DNA of 13,315 nucleotides from Burkholderiaceae bacterium (GTDB taxonomy: Bacteria; Pseudomonadota; Gammaproteobacteria; Burkholderiales; Burkholderiaceae_E): contig JAHYJF010000073.1 of the NCBI GenBank assembly GCA_019428955.1, positions 1 through 13,315 of the forward strand. Reading direction: 5' to 3'. Below the pieces are notes generated by a model, which saw only the letters and a program-made list of their open reading frames with translations, was not told where the DNA came from and searched no databases. Both the position numbers and the translations under genes were made by a program. Below, piece by piece: positions 5,985-12,399 of the stretch. Each line of letters starts with the position of its first letter. The stretch's first letter is position 1.

Positions 5985-7493
5985 ATGGCATTCGAGGCTT
6001 TCCGTCAACCGTTGGGGTCGATCATTGGTGGCTTCGATGCCGCGCAGGCCCATCGCCGTTTGCGCGGGTTCCGGGCCAGCCGTGCCCATGTGAACACCCT
6101 GATCGCGGCCTCGGGCGACACGATCACCGCCCGCGCCCGCTGGCTGGTCCGGAACAATGGCTATGCGGCGAATGCGGTGGAAAGCTTCGCAAGCAATGTC
6201 GTCGGCGATGGCATCAAGCCCTCCAGCTTGATCTCGGACGCGGCCACCAAGGAAACCGTTCAGGCGCTCTGGCTCGCCTGGACCGATGATGCGGATGCCG
6301 AAGGGTTGACGGATTTCTACGGGCTTCAGCGTCGCGCCGCACGCGAGGTGTTCCTGTCAGGCGAAGTGTTCTTGCGCATCCGGCCGCGCCGGACAGAGGA
6401 TGGTCTGACCGTTCCCTTGCAATTGCAGATGCTGCCAGCCGAGATGCTGCCCATCGACATGAACCGGACCCTGCCCGGCGCGGGGCTGATCCGGCAAGGG
6501 ATCGAGTTCGATGGCATCGGTCGCCGCATCGCCTATCACTTCCTGCGCCGCCACCCTGGCGATCTGACTGATCCGGGTCTGGCTGGGGAAACCGTCCGCG
6601 TCCCGGCTGGCGACGTGATCCATGTCCTCGACCCGGTCGAGGCGGGCCAACTGCGCGGCGTGTCGCGGTTTGCCGGTGCTATCGTCAAGCTGTTCACACT
6701 CGACCTCTACGATGACGCCGAGCTGGAGCGGAAGAAGATCGCGGCGATGTTCGCGATGTTCATCACCTCGCCCGCCCCGGAAACCCCGCTGGAACCGACC
6801 GAGGAGGATCTGGAGGTCGAACCCGGCCAGGTCGTGCGGCTTGACCCCGGCGAGGATGTCTCGACGCCCGCAACACCAGACTCCGGCGGCACCTACGAGC
6901 CTTTCCAATACCGCACTTTGCTGCAGATCGCGGCGGCGCTGGGCATTCCTTACGGTTATCTGACCGGCGACACCGCCAAGGGCAACTTCTCGAACACCCG
7001 CATTTCGCTGATCGAATTCCGTCGCCGCATCTCGGCCTGGCAGCATGGCGTGCTGGTCTATCAGCTCTGCCGCGCGGTTTGGGTCCGCTGGATGGATACC
7101 GCAGTTCTCTCCGGCGCGCTGGACCTGCCCGACTACGACAGCCAGCGCCGCCAATATCAGGCCTGCGCCTGGCTCCCGACCAAATGGGACTGGATCGACC
7201 CGATGAAAGACGCCTCTGCCGAGATCCTGCAGATCGAAGCGGGCCTGAAATCGCGCACGCAGGCGCTGGCGGAGCGCGGCTATGACGCCGAACAGGTGGA
7301 CCGGGAAATTGCCGTTGAACGCAAACGCGAGTTGGCGCTGGGCCTCGACTTCCGGCGGCCGGGGTCGCCTGCGCAGGGGCCGGGCGAAGGTGGTGCGAAA
7401 GACGCGGAGCAGGACAGCGCCAAAGACGACGAGGCCGAGGACGACGCACAGGACACCGGCGACGAGAAACCCGACCCCAGGGAGGGCGCATGA
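5985..7493 (+). CDS. Phage portal protein, lambda family
   Basis: The portal forms the dodecameric ring at one capsid vertex through which DNA enters and leaves. The sequence follows the lambda portal family: an N-terminal RARWLVRNNGYAANAVES helix and FASNVVGDGIKPS, the wing and clip regions with LPAEMLPIDMN and ELERKKIAAMFAMFI, then the YGYLTGDTAKGNFSNTRI segment followed by the QHGVLVYQLCRAVWVRW helix. The length of 502 aa is near lambda gpB (533 aa). The C-terminus ends in a strongly acidic low-complexity tail (AEQDSAKDDEAEDDAQDTGD). It starts three bases after the gpW stop and overlaps the protease start as ATGA, which suggests coupled translation. Confidence 0.94.
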   Translation: MAFEAFRQPLGSIIGGFDAAQAHRRLRGFRASRAHVNTLIAASGDTITARARWLVRNNGYAANAVESFASNVVGDGIKPSSLISDAATKETVQALWLAWTDDADAEGLTDFYGLQRRAAREVFLSGEVFLRIRPRRTEDGLTVPLQLQMLPAEMLPIDMNRTLPGAGLIRQGIEFDGIGRRIAYHFLRRHPGDLTDPGLAGETVRVPAGDVIHVLDPVEAGQLRGVSRFAGAIVKLFTLDLYDDAELERKKIAAMFAMFITSPAPETPLEPTEEDLEVEPGQVVRLDPGEDVSTPATPDSGGTYEPFQYRTLLQIAAALGIPYGYLTGDTAKGNFSNTRISLIEFRRRISAWQHGVLVYQLCRAVWVRWMDTAVLSGALDLPDYDSQRRQYQACAWLPTKWDWIDPMKDASAEILQIEAGLKSRTQALAERGYDAEQVDREIAVERKRELALGLDFRRPGSPAQGPGEGGAKDAEQDSAKDDEAEDDAQDTGDEKPDPREGA

Positions 7494-8890
7494 TGCACCT
7501 CGCCCAGATTGCCCAGCGCGCGTTCAACACGCCCTTGATGGTTGACCCGGCCAAAGCGCTGGCGTTCCTCTCGGGGCTGGGACCGCGCATCACCGGGCAG
7601 GAAATCACCTTCCGGGGATTGGAGGTGGACGCCGCTGACCACGCTGCCGCCAGCCTGCCCGCCCGTGCCTCATTGTTTGGCAATGACCTCGCCCAGCGTC
7701 ATCAGCGCAACGGCAGCCAGCCCTATGCTCTGGTGGATGGCATCGCGGTCATCGAGATCGCCGGGACGCTGGTGCATCGCGGGGCCTGGATCGGGCAGTC
7801 TTCGGGGCTGACTTCCTATGAAGGGATCGCGGCTCAGCTGCAGGCCGCGCTGGGCGATCCCGGCGTGCGCGGCATTGCGCTCGACATCGACAGCTTCGGT
7901 GGCGAGGTCGCCGGGGCCTTCGATCTGGCGGACCGCATCCGCGCCGCCCGGGCGCAGAAGCCTGTCCAGGCCTTTGTCGCCGAACACGCGCTCTCTGCTG
8001 GCTATGTTCTGGCCTCACAGGCCGACCGGATCATCCTGCCCCGCACCGGGGCTGTCGGCAGCATCGGCGTGGTGGCACTGCACACGGATATGAGCGGGGC
8101 CCTCGATCAGAAGGGCATCGCCGTCACGCTGATCCACGCGGGCGCGCACAAGGTCGACGCCAATCCCTATCAACCGCTGCCCGACACCGTGCACGACCAG
8201 ATGCAGCGCGAGTTGGAGGTCGTCCGCTTTCTTTTCGCCGAAACCGTCGCTGCCGGTCGCAGGGATCGGCTGACGCATGCAGCCGCGCTGGCGACAGAGG
8301 CCGCCGTGTTCCGCGGTGCCGACGCCATCGCTGCAGGTCTGGCCGATGATCTTGCCGATCCCGTCACCGCCTTCCACGCTTTCGCCGCCGCCCCGCGCGG
8401 CACCACTTCCTCCAGCAGAAAGGGTCCACAGATGACCACCACGCCCACTGACACGCCCACCGACACGCCCAACCCGGCTCCTATTTCCGCCGCTCCCGCC
8501 GCGACAGCAACCGTCCCTGCTGCTCCAGAGGTTCCGGCGGCGGTGGGTGATGCTGCGCCCACCACAATGACCGCCGACGCCATTCGCGCCGAGGCAGCCG
8601 AGGTGGCGCAGGTCTGTGCACAGGCCGCCCGGCTCGGCGTGCAGATCGACGCGGCCGATGCCGTCACGAAGGGTCTCAAACCCGAAGCCCTGCGCGCCCG
8701 GGTTCTGGCCGATCTCGCCGCCCGCAGCGATGCCGCTGGCATCATCGCCACCACCCCGGCCGCAGCTGCCGCCAAAGACAGCCCGATCATCGCGGCCGCC
8801 CGGAAGGCCGGGGCGGTTCAAAGCGCTGATCCGGCGCCACTCCCACCTGCCCCACCCCAAGACATGGAGACTGAACAATGCCCGTCCTGA
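7490..8890 (+). CDS. Head maturation protease, S49 (SppA/lambda gpC-like) with C-terminal scaffold region
   Basis: This is a capsid-assembly protease of the S49 family, cutting the scaffold and portal during procapsid maturation. The protease domain spans roughly residues 78-290. It shows the strand ALDIDSFGGEVAGA (131-143), the nucleophile region EHALSAGYVLAS with Ser169, and the general-base region IHAGAHKVDANPY with Lys221, the Ser/Lys dyad of this family. After residue 300 it becomes a Thr/Pro/Ala-rich linker and then a helical part. As in lambda, where Nu3 starts inside gene C, an internal in-frame ATG (Met315) has its own ribosome site and could give a separate scaffold. Length (466 aa) is near gpC (439 aa). 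The start has an AGGGAGG site. The gene overlaps the portal by 4 bp and the decoration gene by 13 bp. Confidence 0.92.
   Translation: MMHLAQIAQRAFNTPLMVDPAKALAFLSGLGPRITGQEITFRGLEVDAADHAAASLPARASLFGNDLAQRHQRNGSQPYALVDGIAVIEIAGTLVHRGAWIGQSSGLTSYEGIAAQLQAALGDPGVRGIALDIDSFGGEVAGAFDLADRIRAARAQKPVQAFVAEHALSAGYVLASQADRIILPRTGAVGSIGVVALHTDMSGALDQKGIAVTLIHAGAHKVDANPYQPLPDTVHDQMQRELEVVRFLFAETVAAGRRDRLTHAAALATEAAVFRGADAIAAGLADDLADPVTAFHAFAAAPRGTTSSSRKGPQMTTTPTDTPTDTPNPAPISAAPAATATVPAAPEVPAAVGDAAPTTMTADAIRAEAAEVAQVCAQAARLGVQIDAADAVTKGLKPEALRARVLADLAARSDAAGIIATTPAAAAAKDSPIIAAARKAGAVQSADPAPLPPAPPQDMETEQCPS
8432..8890 (+). CDS. Predicted nested scaffold protein (lambda Nu3-like), internal in-frame start
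   Basis: An ATG at codon 315 of the protease gene is preceded by AGAAAGGG about 7 bases upstream, and the boundary falls exactly between the protease domain and the low-complexity linker. Independent translation would yield a 152-aa protein identical to the protease C-terminus, as with lambda Nu3. It starts with a TPTDTPTDTP repeat (12-bp DNA units at 8442-8453 and 8454-8465). An Ala/Pro stretch follows, and then helices rich in Ala and charge (ADAIRAEAAEVAQVCAQAAR ... EALRARVLADLAARSDA) of the kind scaffolds use to form an internal core. It is inferred from sequence and lambda precedent, not proven. Confidence 0.6.
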   Translation: MTTTPTDTPTDTPNPAPISAAPAATATVPAAPEVPAAVGDAAPTTMTADAIRAEAAEVAQVCAQAARLGVQIDAADAVTKGLKPEALRARVLADLAARSDAAGIIATTPAAAAAKDSPIIAAARKAGAVQSADPAPLPPAPPQDMETEQCPS

Positions 8891-9258
8891 CGGAACAGCC
8901 CAGCACGGGCGATGTCCTCAAATATGAGGTCAACCCGAATTACACCCGCGAGGTGATCACCCTGCTGATCGGCACGCCCTACCCAGTCGGTTCGGTGCTG
9001 GGGAAGATCACGGCCAGCGGCAAATACACACTGTCGCCCGCGACCGGCGCCGACGGATCGCAGGTCGCCGTCGGCGTTCTGCTCTATGCCGTCGATGCCA
9101 CGCTGGCCGATGCGGTTGGCATCGTTGTCGCGCGTGGCCCCTCGATCGTCTCGCGCGCAGGCCTCGCCTATGACGGCACAGTCGATGACGGCACCAAGAT
9201 TACCGCCAAGATCGCCCAGCTTGCCGCCGTCGGCATCATCGCCCGCGACGGCGTCTGA
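8878..9258 (+). CDS. Head decoration protein (lambda gpD-like)
   Basis: The decoration protein binds as trimers on the outside of the expanded capsid and stabilises it against DNA pressure. The 126-aa product matches the family: an N-terminal arm (TEQPSTGDVLKYEVNPNYTR), then beta-rich segments (PVGSVLGKIT, YTLSPATGADGSQVAVGVLL) and a C-terminal strand region (TKITAKIAQLAAVGIIARDGV). Lambda gpD is 110 aa. The gene overlaps the protease/scaffold gene by 13 bp, has GGAG before the ATG, and precedes the major capsid gene, matching the C-D-E order of lambda. Confidence 0.9.
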   Translation: MPVLTEQPSTGDVLKYEVNPNYTREVITLLIGTPYPVGSVLGKITASGKYTLSPATGADGSQVAVGVLLYAVDATLADAVGIVVARGPSIVSRAGLAYDGTVDDGTKITAKIAQLAAVGIIARDGV

Positions 9259-9312
9259 CGCAGCACCGCGACAGCGCGTTCTCAGCTTTCCCCTTTATCC
9301 CCGGAGCTTCCC

Positions 9313-10335
9313 ATGACCCTCGTTCGCAATCCCTTTGACGCTGGCGGTTACTCGCTGGCCGAGATGACGCAGGCCATCAACATCCTGCCCAACCTCTACA
9401 CCCGCCTCGGCCAGATCGGCCTCTTCCGTTTCGAAGGCGTCACCCAGCGCTCGGTGATCATCGAGCAATACGAGGGCGTGCTGAACCTGCTGCCCTCCGT
9501 CCCACTCGGCGGCCCCGCCACCGTTGGCACCCGCGAGGGGCGCTCGATGCGGTCCTTCGCCCTGCCATGGATCCCGCATGACGACGTGATCCTGCCGGGC
9601 GACATCCAGGGCCAACCCGCGCTGGGCGTCTTCGACGGTGCCGATCCGTTGGTCGAGGTGATGAATCGCAAGCTGCAGCTGATGCGCCGCAAGCACGCCC
9701 AAACCCGCGAATACATGGAGATGAACGCCCTGCGCGGCATCGTGAAGGACGGGGCCGGGACCACGCTTTACAACTACTTCACCGAGTTTGGCCTGGCGCA
9801 GATCTCGGTCGACTTCCTGCTGGGGACGGCTGGCACCAACGTGCAGGGCAAGGTCCGCGAGGTGCTGCGGTCGATGGAAGACAACCTCTTGGGCGAAAGC
9901 ATGACGGACGTGCATGCCCTCGTCAGCCGGGAATTCTTCGACAAGCTGATCGCGCATCCCAAGACCGAGGAGGCCTACAAGTTCTACGCCGCCACCGGCG
10001 CGCAACCCCTGCGCCAGGATGTGCGGCGCAACTTCCCCTTCGCGGGGATAGTCTTCGAGGAGTATGCGGGCACGGTGACGCTCTCCACCAAGGCCACCGA
10101 ACGGCTGATCCCGGCCAGCGAAGGCATCGCCTTCCCGCTTGGCACTATGGACACGTTCACCACCTATGGCGGCCCCGCAAACCTGCTGGAGGCGGCCAAT
10201 ACCCTCGGCCTGCCGCTCTATGCCCGCCAGCATCTCGACGAAAAGGGCCGCTGGATCGACCTGATGACCGAGGCCTCGATCCTGCCGGTCAACAAGCGGC
10301 CGCGCATCGCGATCCGCATTCATACCTCGAACTGA
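9313..10335 (+). CDS. Major capsid protein, lambda gpE family
   Basis: This forms the icosahedral shell with the HK97-type fold. Recognisable family segments include the N-terminal NPFDAGGYSLAEMTQAIN, the loop EGVLNLLPSVPLGGPAT, the spine-helix region DPLVEVMNRKLQLMRRKHAQ with TREYMEMNALRGIV, and the C-terminal ETKTNPLP-like equivalent here reading KATERLIPASEGIAFPLGTM. At 340 aa it is almost the same length as lambda gpE (341 aa). It is preceded by a 54-bp gap with CCCGGAG as ribosome site, the largest spacing inside the head module, which might permit separate high-level translation. Confidence 0.94.
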   Translation: MTLVRNPFDAGGYSLAEMTQAINILPNLYTRLGQIGLFRFEGVTQRSVIIEQYEGVLNLLPSVPLGGPATVGTREGRSMRSFALPWIPHDDVILPGDIQGQPALGVFDGADPLVEVMNRKLQLMRRKHAQTREYMEMNALRGIVKDGAGTTLYNYFTEFGLAQISVDFLLGTAGTNVQGKVREVLRSMEDNLLGESMTDVHALVSREFFDKLIAHPKTEEAYKFYAATGAQPLRQDVRRNFPFAGIVFEEYAGTVTLSTKATERLIPASEGIAFPLGTMDTFTTYGGPANLLEAANTLGLPLYARQHLDEKGRWIDLMTEASILPVNKRPRIAIRIHTSN

Positions 10336-10346
10336 ACGGCCCCGAC

Positions 10347-10661
10347 ATGACCGTCTTCGCTGCCGCCATGGATCGCATCTATGCCAACCCGTCCATGGCG
10401 GTGGCGGCTGTGTGGATCTCTGCCGCAACCTCGGAAGAGCGCCCGATCCGCGTGATCCGCCGCGCCCCGGATCGCATCACCGAATTTGGCGCTGGGCGCT
10501 TTGTGAGCGACACCATGATGGTGGACGTCCGCGTCTCGGACCTGCCCGATCCGCGCCCCGGCGATCTGATCGTGATCGGGGCCGACAGCTTCACCATTCA
10601 GGGCGAACCCACCCGCGACCGCGAACGCCTGATCTGGTCGCTGGACCTGCGGCCATCATGA
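10347..10661 (+). CDS. Head-tail connector protein, lambda gpFII-like
   Basis: A 104-aa protein with an N-terminal helix (FAAAMDRIYANPSMA) and a beta-rich body (EERPIRVIRRAPDRI, DTMMVDVRVSDLPD, RPGDLIVIGADSFTIQGEP, ERLIWSLDLRP). The pattern 'rPGDxixIgxxxfxI' matches the FII family, which forms the head side of the head-tail interface. Lambda FII has 117 aa. It starts 11 bp after the capsid gene and overlaps the DUF6441 gene as ATGA. There is no separate gene in the place of lambda FI. Position and fold pattern agree; sequence identity to lambda is low. Confidence 0.75.
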   Translation: MTVFAAAMDRIYANPSMAVAAVWISAATSEERPIRVIRRAPDRITEFGAGRFVSDTMMVDVRVSDLPDPRPGDLIVIGADSFTIQGEPTRDRERLIWSLDLRPS

Positions 10662-11287
10662 AACTGAAACTCGACATCACGCCGGACCTCGTCGCCGCCA
10701 TGGCCGCAGAGGTGAAGGCGGGCGAGAAGGCCGTCACCGCCGCCATGCGCAAGGCAGGAACCGGGCTGAAAACCGCTTGGCGCGGCCAGGTCACCGGCGC
10801 GGGGCTGGGGAGGCGGCTGGCGAACTCGATCCGGAGCCAGACCTTCCCGAAGGCGGGCGAGAGCCTGGACGCGGCGGCGCTGGTCTGGACCAAGGCCCCG
10901 GTCATCATCGGCGCGCATGACACCGGGCCGCTGATCCGGTCGAAAGACGGGTTCTGGCTGGCGATCCCCACTCCGGCGGCAGGCAAAAGCAGCAAAGGCG
11001 GCCGCATCACCCCCGGCGAATGGGAACGCCGCACCGGGTTGCGGCTGCGCTTTGTCTTTCGCCGCCGCGGGCCAAGTCTCCTGGTGGCCGAGGGACGGCT
11101 GAACACCAAGGGGCGCGCGGTGGCGTCCAGATCGAAGACGGGGCGCGGGCTGACGACTGTGCCGATCTTCCTGCTCGTGCCGCAGGTCAAACTGCGCAAG
11201 CGGCTGGATCTGGCGCGGGATGCGGAACGGGCGGTGGATGGCGTGCCGGGGCTGATCGTGGCGAACTGGGTTGAGGGGAAGGTGTGA
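10658..11287 (+). CDS. DUF6441 family protein, likely tail completion/neck protein in the gpZ position
   Basis: The 209-aa product matches the DUF6441 family of alphaproteobacterial prophages: an N-terminal ITPDLVAAMAAEVKAGEKAV helix, AWRGQVTGAGLGRRLANSIR, LVWTKAPVIIGAHDTG, FWLAIPTPAAGK and ITPGEWERRTGLRLRFVFRR. It is strongly basic, with an amphipathic N-terminus. ATG at 10658 overlaps the stop of the previous gene (ATGA); upstream in-frame codons lie inside that gene. Lambda has Z (192 aa, a minor tail protein needed to finish the tail so that it joins the head) at this position and similar size, so an equivalent role is inferred. The family itself is formally uncharacterised. Confidence 0.82.
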   Translation: MKLKLDITPDLVAAMAAEVKAGEKAVTAAMRKAGTGLKTAWRGQVTGAGLGRRLANSIRSQTFPKAGESLDAAALVWTKAPVIIGAHDTGPLIRSKDGFWLAIPTPAAGKSSKGGRITPGEWERRTGLRLRFVFRRRGPSLLVAEGRLNTKGRAVASRSKTGRGLTTVPIFLLVPQVKLRKRLDLARDAERAVDGVPGLIVANWVEGKV

Positions 11288-11300
11288 TCGCCTCTTCCCG

Positions 11301-11591
11301 TCAGTAGCCAGCCTCGCGCTGATGACGTACGGCCAATACCACCGCCGTTTCGCCATCAAACCGATAAAGCGACACATAGCCACTGTCGCCAAAGGTGATA
11401 AACCACTCGCGGAATTCCGGCTCCATGTCCTCGACCGGCCGCCCGGCACCCGGTTGATTGCGCAGGATGTTCATGCCCTCGCGGATGGATTTGGCCGCGC
11501 GCCGGGCGGCATCGGGGTTCTTGTCGGCGAGGAAACGGTAAAGCCGTTCGACATCCCGCAGCGCGGCGGGCGACCAGATCAGTCGTGGCAT
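11301..11591 (-). CDS. RelE/ParE family toxin
   Basis: The 96-aa protein has the RelE/ParE fold pattern: a first strand and helix (RLIWSPAALRDVERLYRFLA), a second helix (DAARRAAKSIREGMNILRNQ), a PGAGRPVED loop, then beta strands EWFITFGDSGYVSLYRF and AVVLAVRHQREAGY. The C-terminal H-Q/R-R pattern and the G-R-P loop are typical of ParE-like members, which act on gyrase, or RelE-like members, which cut mRNA at the ribosome. The sequence alone does not separate these. Its ATG lies inside the end of the antitoxin gene (13-bp overlap), the usual coupled arrangement. It is antisense to the phage late operon. Its stop is 13 bp beyond the end of the DUF6441 gene. Confidence 0.88.
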   Translation of the reverse strand: MPRLIWSPAALRDVERLYRFLADKNPDAARRAAKSIREGMNILRNQPGAGRPVEDMEPEFREWFITFGDSGYVSLYRFDGETAVVLAVRHQREAGY

Positions 11592-11863
11592 TCAGGTGCT
11601 GCCGCCTCTTCGCCTGCTTCCAGCTTGGCAAGCCAGGCATCGGCTTCGTCATGCGTGATGTGCTTGCCAGTCGTCTGATACTCCTGCCAAGCCTGCAACC
11701 CTGCCTGGCGAAATGCCTCGCGCTTCTCCTCGCGCTCGACAAACTGCGCCACGGCCTCGCGCAGCATCCAGTGGGTGGAGCGGTCCTTGGCATCCGCCAA
11801 TCGCTTGAGGCGGTCGCGGGTGTCCTGATCGAGCTTTACGGCAATGGGGCGAACGGCGTTCAT
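11579..11863 (-). CDS. Ribbon-helix-helix (CopG/ParD-like) antitoxin
   Basis: The N-terminus has the ribbon-helix-helix DNA-binding form: strand RPIAVKLDQ (about residues 5-13), helix DTRDRLKRLADAKDRS and helix THWMLREAVAQFVEREEKRE. The C-terminal ~50 residues (QAGLQAWQEYQTTG ... DEADAWLAKLEAGEEAA) would wrap and neutralise the toxin. At 94 aa it is a normal size for the family. A GAGGAG ribosome site stands ahead of the ATG. As antitoxin and first gene, it probably represses its own promoter in 11864-11951, where an imperfect palindrome is present. Together with the toxin it makes a complete type II module inserted in the head-tail genes. Confidence 0.87.
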   Translation of the reverse strand: MNAVRPIAVKLDQDTRDRLKRLADAKDRSTHWMLREAVAQFVEREEKREAFRQAGLQAWQEYQTTGKHITHDEADAWLAKLEAGEEAAAPECHD

Positions 11864-11880
11864 GCGGGCGACTCCTCACG

Positions 11881-11899
11881 GGTATTCATGAGTATTACC
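11881..11899. promoter_or_regulatory. Candidate operator of the toxin-antitoxin module
   Basis: GGTATTCATGAGTATTACC has outer GGTA/TACC arms and a central TCATGA palindrome, 18 bases upstream of the antitoxin start and in the AT-richest part of the gap. Ribbon-helix-helix antitoxins bind short palindromes over their own promoters, so autoregulation is plausible. The match is by eye only. Confidence 0.35.
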
Positions 11900-11951
11900 A
11901 TTAGCATATCTTCGATCACAGCAGAAGTCACAAGTCAGGAAGTGCGCCGTC

Positions 11952-12374
11952 ATGCCCACCACCTTTGAGACCGTCCTCGCCGCGCTGCACGCGCGGCTGC
12001 AGCCGCTTGCCGCCCTGACCTTGCGTGACGAGGTGCTGCCCGAGCGGATCCCGGCAGCCGGTCTGATCATCCTGCGAGATGGCCAGCCGGGCGAGCCGGA
12101 GGTGACGCTGTCGCCCTTGCGCTACCATTATCAGCATCGGGCCGAGCTGGAGGTCGTCGTCCAGGCGGGCACCGGTCGGGCCACGGCCTTTGACACCCTG
12201 ATCGCCGCCATCGGCACGGCGCTGGAAACCGACCGCACGCTTGGCAGCCTCTGCGACTGGGTCGAACCCGAAGCACCAGCCTCGGTCGACCTACCCATCG
12301 AGGGCGCGGCGGCGCTGAAAGCGGCAGTGATCACCGTCGTTTTGCACTACACCACCACCGGCCCCTTGGCCTGA
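11952..12374 (+). CDS. Phage tail terminator-like protein (gpU position)
   Basis: A 140-aa protein with an N-terminal helix (FETVLAALHARLQPLAAL), a strand AGLIILRDG, then YHYQHRAELEVVVQAG, helix TAFDTLIAAIGTALETDRTL, and strands around LKAAVITVVLHYTTT. This alpha-beta order is that of tail terminators of the gpU/STF-like type, which cap the tail tube and bind the head connector. Lambda gpU has 131 aa and sits between Z and V, as here. Relatives in rhodobacterial prophages may carry an unrelated 'acyl-CoA transferase' label, which I consider an error because no transferase motif is present. AGGAAG supplies a ribosome site about 9 bases before the ATG. Confidence 0.7.
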   Translation: MPTTFETVLAALHARLQPLAALTLRDEVLPERIPAAGLIILRDGQPGEPEVTLSPLRYHYQHRAELEVVVQAGTGRATAFDTLIAAIGTALETDRTLGSLCDWVEPEAPASVDLPIEGAAALKAAVITVVLHYTTTGPLA

Positions 12375-12399
12375 CACCCTCCAACAACAGGAGACCCCC

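Noticed and set aside
7381..7490. Acidic low-complexity run at the portal C-terminus as a possible frameshift product
   Set aside because: The frame is continuous to an ATGA junction with the protease gene, and acidic disordered tails are common on portal proteins.
9295..10428. 377-aa open frame on the - strand over the major capsid gene
   Set aside because: It is complementary to a clear gpE-family gene and spans gene boundaries; the protein is Gly/Gln/His-rich as expected of an antisense shadow.
11276..11299. GGGAAG/CTTCCC hairpin between DUF6441 and the toxin stop as a terminator
   Set aside because: The stem is only 6-7 bp with an 11-base loop and no T-run on either strand, so it does not qualify as an intrinsic terminator.
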